Below are positions 55,791 through 64,000 of a stretch of DNA of 64,000 bases, piece after piece. Made by a program: the position numbers and the translations under genes. Source of the DNA: Chlamydoabsidia padenii (Eukaryota > Mucoromycota > Mucoromycetes > Mucorales > Cunninghamellaceae); the NCBI GenBank assembly GCA_025330725.1, contig JAIWND010000021.1, positions 186,001 through 250,000 of the forward strand, in the 5' to 3' direction. Below the pieces are notes generated by a model. The model had not been told where the DNA came from, ran no database searches, and saw nothing but the letters and a program-made list of their open reading frames with translations. Each line of letters begins with the position of its first letter. Position 1 is the first letter of the stretch.

Positions 55791-56556
55791 CAACTGCCCT
55801 TTTATCTTGTCGGACAATTTATTGGTTAAACCAATCAAATGCGATTAGATCTTTTATGTCACATGAAGCATCATTACAAAATATACCGAGCACTTCAATG
55901 AATGGTTTATTTTCGCACGATGAATCGATAGGTCCCTTCCCAGTTAAGCATTTTCTACTGTTTTTGGCAAATTGTTCCCAAAACCTTCTTTTGATCCCTT
56001 GGTTTTTGATTATCACCCATCAAAACTGAATCGTCTTTTTGATCGTTGATGGGTAAATGTCCTTCCCCCCGGATTTTCACTTATCCATGCTTGATCCGTT
56101 TACTACTCTCCTTTTTTTTTTTTTTTTTTTTTTTTTTGGCTATGCATTCATTGGCTACACTCCACTGCGGATGGTGTATCATGACTCATCACAGCGTCTT
56201 TTTTTGGAAGGCAGCAATGACTCTTTCCATCCCCCTCTCTTTGCTGCCCTTTTAATTCATTTATGCGTACAACACAAAGTCAAGGATAGATTCTTCTGGA
56301 GGACAAAGATTGGATTTTTACTTTTTGAACAGAAAAAGAAAGACGATCTATAATACATTTGCTAATATGACTATCGGAGTAACCTTCCATTTGCACAAAT
56401 GAGGACAATTTCACATATCTTTTACTCGACATTTGGATGGTGTAACAATATATTGGTAATCTTCTTCTCCGTCCCTCCCCTTCTTATCACGCCCAATCAT
56501 TGACCTTCATCTTATTCCGAAAAAGATCACACCTATTTTTCCTCAACTTGATCCAC

Positions 56557-56569
56557 CGGGATTTCAAAT
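56557..56569 (+). promoter_or_regulatory. CGGGATTTGAAA-like element upstream of the DHHC gene
   Basis: CGGGATTTCAAAT, 126 bp before the ATG at 56683. Confidence 0.55.
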
Positions 56570-56682
56570 AATGAATCGGCGAAGGAAAGAGGTAATTTGA
56601 AGAGGCTCCTTATTTTCATTTCCCTTTTTCTTCCTTTCTTTTTTTTTTTTTTTTTTATTATTAAAAAAAACGCACCGTAATC

Positions 56683-58515
56683 ATGACATTTATACCCTTT
56701 TTACGACAAAGACGATCGAATACAACATATACAACACCACCATATTGGGAACGAAACGATTGGAAACGTCGACATGGATATCAATTTCCCTTGGATTCGT
56801 ACCTTTTATTACAATGGGCAGCTTCACTTGCTCTTGATCTGTTTTTTTATTACTTTCTCATCCACTTTATTACAACCTTACCCGATACCCCACATTTGGA
56901 TGCTACTTTGGAATTGGTCAAGCAATGGCCTTTGGCGGATCCACCACAAGACCATGTCACATCATCTTGGTTATGGGCTTCTCATGCTCGTGAAATATCC
57001 TTTTTTTTATATATATATATATATATTATGATTTTGATTCTACAACAACAACTGTATTCCTTAACCTTTTATATATACGTGATGGGATTGATTTGTATAG
57101 GTATCAAGGTGCTTAGTGTGATTACATCTTTTATCGACACGGAGGAACCAGCAGTCAAAAATAGTCAAGCTCCACGAAGTAAATCCTATGTCAAGAAATA
57201 TGGTATCTCTGTCATTGATCCTTATACTAGTATATGTGGTATTTGTCGGGTCAAAGTGTAAGTCTACATAAAGAATCATGTTTGAGTCACTCACCTTGTT
57301 TTTTGTTTTATATAGGCCGAAAACAACAAGACATTGTAAACTATGTAACAAGTGTATAAGTGGTATGGATCATCACTGCAAATGGCTAAATTGTTGTATT
57401 GGGTGGTCAAATTATAGGTAAATATCAATTAAAGTGAATAGGGGGTGGGAAGGGTTATCACACTAAAACAACATGCTTCTTCCTTTTTTTTTTTTTTTTT
57501 GGTGATGATACTTTTAAGACTTTTTATTGTCTTGGTCACTTGTGCCTTTGTATCTTTGGTATGGTATTCTAGTCTGGCTCTCTATGTTGTGTTTTTATGC
57601 TTTTTTAGGAAAAACATATTCATGTTACGTGGTAAGTAAACAAGTTTCAAATCATCAAGTCGTACTAATAGTTCTCTTTATAGTGATACAATGGCTCAAT
57701 ATGCCTTTGAACGATGATACTATGGTATCATTGACTCGGACGTACTATACATCAATGACATTCACCTGTTTTGTGGCATTGTTTGCGGTATGTGCTTTGG
57801 TGGCTATGGTCAGACTATTGGCTTTTCATATCAGACTAGGTAATAACACAAAGTATGACATCTTGATGACTCTAACTTTCTTTCTTTCTTTGTAGCATTC
57901 TTGAATATGACGACTATAGAATTCATCAGCCATTCCATGAACCGACCCACAGTTTACGATGACGATACTACCGACGATGAATACGATATGGATGATGATG
58001 ATTCGGATACTATGGACGAAGATGAAACACACGACTATCCCTGGAAACGACCAAGAAAAGTAAACGCACCAAAACAAGAAGGACATGTGATGGGTATGTT
58101 GAATGCATGGACATACAGCACTTTACGAGTAGGCTATCGACTGGTGAATGGTCGGAAAAGGACGAGCTGGTGGCGAAGAATAATACCTAATCAACGGAAA
58201 AAAAGATCATGGGCGGCAAGGAAAAAAAGGGAATCATATACACATCGTCGCAACACGGTGGATTTGGAGGAAATCTTGGCAACAAGGACAATTCGACCTA
58301 TTACGACATTGGATGATGATGGTCCTGATTATGATGATGATATGGGATTGGATATGAATATTTTGGATGAAGGTTATGCGACAAATGGGAAACAACAACA
58401 ACAACTTGGTGATAATAGACTCTCATCAAAAGCGGCTCGGTTATTGGATATGACTGATAGTGAAGCCAGGTTATATCAAGCTTCACAAAAAACTGATACC
58501 ATCTTAATAGATTAG
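56683..58515 (+). CDS. DHHC-type palmitoyltransferase
   Basis: S-acylates cytosolic cysteines of target proteins at endomembranes. Exons 56683-57257, 57316-57417, 57519-57631, 57684-57839 and 57896-58515 give 521 aa. Two TM segments precede the zinc-finger CRD, where C199, C202, C205 and the catalytic DHHC at 210-213 are followed by [13 protein letters not shown], and two more TM segments follow. The post-TM TTxE-like motif is present (NMTTIEF). The C-terminus is a long acidic ([17 protein letters not shown]) then basic tail without domain. The order fits plasma-membrane or ER/Golgi DHHC enzymes, but the orthologue (Pfa-type) is not certain. A TA microsatellite near 57010 is read through in exon 1; an alternative short intron there cannot be excluded. 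Confidence 0.93.
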
Positions 58516-58818
58516 TTATTCCCCTCAATCCTTAGTATATAGACTTTTTATTTAATTACTATGATACATACTTCTATTCCCTCACTTTTAATAAAGCTTA
58601 ACTACTACTACTCTATCATGTGACTAAAAAAAAAAAAAAAAAAAAAGTGTATTACTGTATGTGACATAAAAGCGTTGTTTTTATATTTAAGGTTCAAAGG
58701 AATGCTTATATGCTACATAAAAAGCTTATCACCCACTCTCTCACTTTTCTCTTTTTTTTTTATTTTTATATATACATCTTCTTCTTTTACTCTGTACCTA
58801 TACTCTACTCTACAAACC
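58516..58818. other. 3' region of the DHHC gene and arrestin-like promoter
   Basis: 303 bp; TTTTAATAAAGC at 58587 likely polyadenylates the DHHC transcript. A 22-A run at 58627 and a TATATATA sequence at about 58768 precede the next gene. No clear copy of the window-wide element. Confidence 0.55.
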
Positions 58819-59788
58819 ATGTCTTTGTCAATTGAATTGGAACATGACTCCATCTGTCAATTAGAAACTGGCTGTTCAACCATCACCGGTCATCTTGTGC
58901 TTGCCATGGATCCATTCGGCCCCTCGCCGCATTATTCAGCATGCATTCGACTGACAGGAAAAGAAACCATCAAGAACGATGATATCATTCTCCTTGATGA
59001 AACCTATCGACTCGATGACTATTACTACCAGGACAACTCTTACCTGATTCCTTTTCATCTCGTCCTTCCTCGGGACCTCCCCATTTCCTTTTTGGGTGAG
59101 AATAGCAGGATTGAATATTGCCTCAGTGCCACCGCGCGGAATTTGAAATGTGGTGACTCGGAACTCCGATCAATGCAGCCTTTAACACTCATCCCGCCCC
59201 CTCTCAGCCCGTCTTCCTCCTCTACCTGCTCCTCTCAATCAGAAGTAGACAGAGTAAGACTGTTCTGGGGTATGTCTGAACGGCATCAATGGCAATACGA
59301 GCTGGAACTTCCTCAGGTGATCGATACTACTCAACCTGTTGTATTCACACTTCGAACTCGGATGCGCGGTTTTTCTCCTTTTAATGACACTCACAATTCA
59401 TGTATGATTGGTGTACAACTCTATGAATCTGTTCAAATGGGGTAAGAGAAGATAGGCATTTTTCAAACTTTCAAACCCCGGTATGCGTTATTTTTTTTTT
59501 TTCTTACTCGACCTCTGTAGATCATCTTATTCAGGGTCCTATCGTATCCTCATGACATCAAGTCGCGTGCTCAGTCAACCATCTTCTTCTTGGTCTAGTC
59601 CTTGCTTGTTCATGCTTGACCTGGATCAACCCCCACTTTCAAGTACGGTGTGTAGTACTCGCATCAAGGTCACCCATCATTTACAAATTACTCTTAATTA
59701 TTGTTCTGCGCGAGGTGACACGGATTGTCTTCGATTGGATTGCCCTTTGGCTTTGGTTGTGCCATTTGACAAAGTAGATGAGCATTGA
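58819..59788 (+). CDS. Arrestin-like protein
   Basis: Exons 58819-59441 and 59521-59788 give 296 aa. The first ~125 residues resemble an arrestin N domain of the alpha-arrestin type (SIELEHDSICQLETGCSTITGHLVLAM, ACIRLTGKE, FHLVLPRDLPISFLGENSRIEYCLSATAR), and the second half an arrestin C domain with V-F-T-L-R-T-R-M. Fungal alpha-arrestins recruit Rsp5-type ubiquitin ligases to transporters through PY motifs; none is obvious here. It is shorter than typical ART proteins (400-1000 aa), so it may be closer to stand-alone arrestin-domain proteins. The intron contains one element copy (59469) and another overlaps the stop codon. Confidence 0.78.
59469..59480 (-). promoter_or_regulatory. CGGGATTTGAAA-like element inside an intron
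   Basis: Plus strand TTTCAAACCCCG within the single intron of the arrestin-like gene. Confidence 0.45.
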
Positions 59789-59797
59789 AACCCCGAC
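59784..59797 (-). promoter_or_regulatory. CGGGATTTGAAA-like element at the arrestin stop codon
   Basis: Plus strand ATTGAAACCCCGAC overlapping the TGA of the arrestin-like gene, so the element here is partly coding. Confidence 0.4.
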
Positions 59798-60114
59798 AGA
59801 TAAGACAATCACTGTGCAACTAGGAAGATCATGATACCCCACCCCATTATATACATAATGCATATGATATGTGTTTATTCCAAAAAAAAAAAGTCCATAA
59901 TGACCTATATATAAAGTAGTCTATGCATAGATAAGTGTATTTTTTTTTAATATTTGAAAATGATTTAATATATAAGATAGCTAGATACATGTATTTATAA
60001 ATAGATGTGGAGAGGGTAGTGACAAAGAAGGAAGGGAAAAGAAGTATGTATATATATATATGGAGAGGAATGTTAAAAAAGGGATAGGAGATGATGTTGA
60101 TCTATACTATTTCT
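59789..60114. other. Convergent 3' region of arrestin-like and homocitrate synthase genes
   Basis: 326 bp of AT-rich sequence with TATATA runs at 59908 and 60050. No coding signal. Confidence 0.55.
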
Positions 60115-61588
60115 TCATTGCGCGGCATTGATAGTAGCGATCATATCAGGAGTGTCGATTTTATCCAAGACTTGAGTATGTAAACCTTGATCCTTGGCTT
60201 GATGATAAGTACGTAACAAAGTATCAACATCATCCAACGACAATGGACGTACATCGGCCAATTCCTTGATCTTTTGAGTCACATGCTTAGCATCATCATC
60301 TGTCAGACCCAAGTTGAGTTGTTCCACCCGGTTCTTGACAGCATTCCAGCCAGTGAGACGATGACCAATCGAGACATAACGATTCATACCAAAGTCATGA
60401 GGATTCAGGATTTCATAAGTAGAAGGATTGTTAAGAATGGCCTTGGCATGGATACCTGCCTTGTGAGTGAAAGCACAATAACCAGTAATGTAATTGTTAA
60501 AAGGCACCGTCACTTCCACCGAATCGGCCACGATATTTTCCACATCCCGAATCTTGGTCAAATCATACTTGTTCATCACGAATTCCTTGTCTGCCGTATA
60601 CATTCTTGCCAAAAGTCCACCAAGAGGAGTAATACCGTTTCGTTCCCCAATGCCCAAGACGGATGTATCAATATGTGTGGCACCAGCTTCCAAAGCTATA
60701 GTTGACAAGGGTGTTAGTTTTTTTTTTTTTTTTTTTTTTTTCCCTACATGTCAAACCCATCCATTCTCTCTTTCCCCCCCCTTTCTTACCAGTATAAGCA
60801 TTAGCAATGGCACAACCAGTATCATTATGGAAATGACATTCGATATCACAACTAACGACACTTCGTAAAGTTCGTACCAATTCATATACTTGACGAGGAT
60901 TAGCACAGCCTACGGTATCAGCAATCCCTACGCGAGTCACACCAATCTTGTCCACAGCCTTGTAAATCGAGAGCAAATCCACCAGATCAGATCGGAAAGA
61001 GTCTTCAGTTGAGAATCGCACTTCGAGACCTTTGCTCTTGATATAGGTGATGACTTCAATAGCCTTATTGGTGATGTACTCCATATCTTTGCCATGAGAG
61101 AATTCGCGCAGGAAACTTGAAGTTCCGATCACCACGTCGAGACCATCCACACCAGATTCAATCGCCAGTTTGGCATCGTCCATATGGCACCGTACATGAG
61201 TCAAGATCTTGGCTTTGAGTCCCAGACTGGAAATCACCCGGCAGTCGTTCAATGATTGTTCAGAGGCAGCAGGTGAAGTGAGTTCAAGGTAATCCACACC
61301 AATCGCATCCAACGCTTTAGCAATTTCCACCTTCTTGGCCGTGTCGAAGAATGCATTAGCAAACTGTTCACCCTCTATATAATAAAAGAGGCCAAGTATG
61401 AGTCATTGTTCTGTTGTTGTTATTGTTTTATATTACTTACCGCGTAGAGTAGATTCGATAATCTTAAAGTTGGAGATGTTAGACATGGGATCAGGATATT
61501 TGGGCATATAGGGAGAGGCAATAGGTTCCCTAGGTCGAGAAGCATCATTGCTCTTCAAGCCGCTACCATTAGTGTTGTTTGTTGACAT
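60115..61588 (-). CDS. LYS21: Homocitrate synthase (lysine biosynthesis, alpha-aminoadipate pathway)
   Basis: Condenses 2-oxoglutarate with acetyl-CoA to homocitrate, the first committed step of fungal lysine synthesis. Minus-strand exons 61588-61441, 61374-60790 and 60695-60115 give 437 aa, close to yeast Lys20/Lys21. Visible motifs: [16 protein letters not shown] (alpha-IPM/HCS N-terminal motif), [46 protein letters not shown] with metal-binding HxH, and [19 protein letters not shown] cannot separate the LYS20 from LYS21 assignment. It shares a 330-bp divergent promoter with MTHFR. Confidence 0.96.
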
Positions 61589-61918
61589 GTTTGTTTTTAA
61601 ATAGAGAGTATTGCAAGTAGAAAAAAAGAAGGAAACAATGAAAAAAGAAGAGAAAAAAAGAAAGAAACCTCCCATTCTCCCCCACTTTATATCTTTGGCA
61701 AAAGATTATCTTGCCGATTGATGGGCGGCGTTTCAATTTTGGTCTCATTTTTTTTTGGCGTTAGTTGCTAGTTGAGTCAGAGACGCATAGTTTAAGAAGC
61801 AAATGTCCTGATTGGATGACGGGATCTAAATAGTTGGCTGAAGTGTGAACGATTTTTTTTTTTTTAAAGATTTCTTTCCATTCTTCTTTCTTTTTATTAC
61901 ACAACTTGATAAATAACA
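61589..61918. promoter_or_regulatory. Divergent promoter between homocitrate synthase and MTHFR
   Basis: 330 bp head-to-head region containing two element variants, CGGGATCTAAA at 61820 and GCGGCGTTTCAATTTT at about 61725, in the same strand orientation. T-rich leaders flank both starts. Confidence 0.6.
61820..61830 (+). promoter_or_regulatory. CGGGATTTGAAA-like element in the LYS21-MTHFR promoter
   Basis: CGGGATCTAAA, 99 bp before the MTHFR ATG and 232 bp from the homocitrate synthase ATG. Confidence 0.5.
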
Positions 61919-63997
61919 ATGAAGGTCATTGATAAAATTCACGCTGCTGAAAAAGAAGATCGTTTGTATTGGTCTTTTGAATACTTCCCACCCAAAACAC
62001 CACAGGTAATTAAACCGGAATGTAAAAAGTTGACCGAGTATACTAAACTATCTTTTTTTATATAATTACTAGGGTGTCCAAAACTTGTACGATCGTATGG
62101 AACGTATGCAAAGGATGGGGCCTGAATTCATTGATGTTACCTGGGGTGCTGGAGGAACTTCTGCTGATCTGACTACTGAAATCGTCTCGACTGCTCAATC
62201 GGTCTATGGTCTGGAAACCATGATGCACTTGACGTGTACTAATATGGGGGTGGACAAGATAGACAATGCACTCAAGGTAGGGAGAAAATAAATGTAGGAA
62301 CTGGGGAGGGTTTTAAAAAAATTAACACCATGGTATCTTTTCAAACACTCTAGGCGGCTAAAGAATGTGGTTGTCAAAACATCTTGGCACTACGAGGCGA
62401 CCCACCCAAAGGACAAAGCAACTGGGAATCATGCGACAATGGATTCGAACATGCGGTGGATCTTGTGAAATACATTCGCAAACAATACGGTGATTACTTT
62501 TGTATTGGTGTCGCTGGTCACCCTGAAGGTCACTCTGATTGTCCTAGCAAAGAACAAGATCTATTACATCTAAAGGAAAAAGTGGATGCCGGTGCTGATC
62601 TCATTGTCACTCAACTCTTCTTTGATGTCGATGCCTTTTTGGACTTTGTCAAACGAGCACGTGCGATTGGTATCACTTGTCCTATCCTTCCTGGTGTGTT
62701 CCCCATCCAGAACTATAGTGGTCTGAAACGTGTCATCTCATTTAGCAACAACTTTGTGCCGCAAAAGATTTGGGACGACTTGGAACCATTAAAGGAAGAC
62801 GATGCTGCGGTCAAGGAATACGGTATCAACCTCACCATCGACTTTATTCGCAAATTCCAACAAGCAGGGATCAAGGGCTTCCATATTTATACCTTCAACT
62901 TGGAAAGATCTGCTCGATTGATTCTAGAACGACTCGAATTGGTGGCTCCTTTGGAAGCGATTAAACCTTTACCCTGGCATCCTGTAAGTAATAATAATAA
63001 TAATAATAGAGGGAAAGAATCACTGTCAACTCATCTCCCCCTTTTGTTGTAGGCATTGACTCAAAAACGCGCCAAGGAAAATGTACGACCGATCTTTTGG
63101 AAAAACCGCACCAAGAGTTATATTCAACGCACTGAATTCTGGGATGAATTCCCTAATGGACGATGGGGTGATTCTCGATCTCCAGCATTTGGTGAATTGG
63201 ATGGATGGGGTGTCTCTTTAAAGTACTCGACTGAACAGTGCCAAGACATGTGGGGTCAGCCTGAAACGGTGGATGATATCTCTATGGTGTTTGCCAAATA
63301 CTGTAAAGGGAAAATTGCCGGTATTCCTTGGAGTGCTCAACCTTTAGAGGCGGAAACTGAAACTATTCGACAACGTCTGGCTGGTATCAATTTACTGGGT
63401 TATCTCTCTATCAATTCTCAACCTGCTGTCAATGGCGTCAAGAGCTCACATCCTACTTATGGTTGGGGTCCTAAAAATGGCTATGTTTATCAAAAGGCTT
63501 ACTTGGAATTCTTTGTGTCGCCTCAACGATTGGATGATTTGATCAGCAAAATCGGCAAGGATCCTAATGTTACTTATTATGCAGTTAACAAACAGGTAAA
63601 TAAAAAGAAAGAAAAAAGAGGATGGACATGCTTAGTGGACTAATCTGATTTAATTCATTTGTAGGGTGATCTACGAGCAAATACACAAAGTGATCATCCA
63701 AACGCAGTAACATGGGGTGTCTTCCCAGGCAAAGAAGTGGTCCAACCAACTATTGTGGAATCAACAGCGTTCATGGCCTGGAAAGACGAAGCATTTGAAC
63801 TATGGAATGAATGGGCGCGTATCTATGATCGTAAAACCAAGTCTGCTGAACTGATTCTGGATATTGCCAATAATTGGTACTTGATCAACATTGTCCATAA
63901 TGACTTCCAGGATGAAGGTGGTATCTGGCGCTTATTTGATTTGGAAATCGATGGAGAAATATCTAGAAAGATTAGACAAAAGGATGGTGATTATTAG
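61919..63997 (+). CDS. MET13: Methylenetetrahydrofolate reductase
   Basis: MTHFR reduces 5,10-methylene-THF to 5-methyl-THF, supplying methyl groups for methionine synthesis. Exons 61919-62005, 62073-62276, 62354-62983, 63053-63595 and 63665-63997 give 598 aa with the stop codon three bases before the window end. N-terminal TIM-barrel catalytic domain: [24 protein letters not shown] (Glu of FEYFPP), [17 protein letters not shown]-like [16 protein letters not shown], and [12 protein letters not shown]-terminal regulatory domain from about residue 340: [25 protein letters not shown], and T-Y-Y-A-V-N-K-Q. Length matches fungal Met13/Met11. The C-terminal domain binds S-adenosylmethionine in animal enzymes; fungal forms vary. 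Confidence 0.97.
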
Positions 63998-64000
63998 AAT

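Larger units (their letters stand above)
55675..56682. promoter_or_regulatory. Divergent promoter between OPT and DHHC genes
   Basis: About 1 kb head-to-head region carrying an element copy near each gene (55777, 56557), poly-T at 56111 and 56640, and no supported exon. Confidence 0.6.

Overview
The window is nuclear DNA of a filamentous fungus. I infer an early-diverging lineage, most likely Mucoromycota and probably Mucorales. The genes are dense and intron-rich: 2 to 13 exons, introns mostly 50-80 bp, GTAAGT-like donors and short TAG/CAG acceptors. Codon use is moderately AT-leaning, and the gene set includes families that Dikarya usually lack (MYSM1-like deubiquitinases, RPEL-repeat proteins, an RGS domain joined to an FSP1/AIFM2-like oxidoreductase). 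The species cannot be fixed from sequence alone. No bacterial, viral, CRISPR or rRNA signatures are present and I found no convincing tRNA gene.

Layout. 1.4-8.8 kb: TIM44, an RGS-oxidoreductase fusion, SDHAF4, SPO7 (minus) and a charged helical protein with a possible mitochondrial leader. 9.1-10.6 kb: CAF40/RCD1 of CCR4-NOT. 10.6-12.7 kb: gene-poor, with tandem copies of a dispersed repeat. 12.7-22.4 kb: sorting nexin SNX4 (minus), MYSM1-like paralogue A, an ABHD11-type hydrolase, an unknown 191-aa ORF and RPEL protein 1. 22.6-30 kb: a 1005-aa kelch/three-TM protein and the plasma-membrane proton ATPase PMA1, both minus. 30.9-35.3 kb: MYSM1-like paralogue B and RPEL protein 2. 35.3-42.6 kb: a gene-poor block with repeats, a minisatellite and several splice-signal-rich loci that look like decayed genes or spliced noncoding transcripts. 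42.7-64 kb: peroxisomal acyl-CoA oxidase, DIM1, CCT3, a saccharopine-dehydrogenase-like reductase, RPB11, an OPT transporter, a DHHC palmitoyltransferase, an arrestin-like protein, homocitrate synthase and MTHFR.

The neighbours do not form a pathway, as is normal for a eukaryotic housekeeping region. Shared themes are mitochondria (TIM44, SDHAF4, ABHD11), Nem1-Spo7 lipid control, transcription and translation machinery (CAF40, RPB11, DIM1, CCT3), and amino-acid/one-carbon metabolism (a divergent pair: homocitrate synthase and MTHFR share about 330 bp of promoter).

The two most interesting points are these. (1) A recurrent element with core CGGGATTTGAAA (either strand) lies 30-190 bp upstream of about 17 of the roughly 22 start codons, and the same element sits at the head of each ~240-bp unit of a dispersed tandem repeat. 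(2) A MYSM1-like plus RPEL gene set occurs twice within 19 kb, suggesting a local segmental duplication in which one MYSM1 copy lacks the SANT/Myb domain. All gene models were built by hand from splice signals and frame continuity; each listed exon set sums to a multiple of three.
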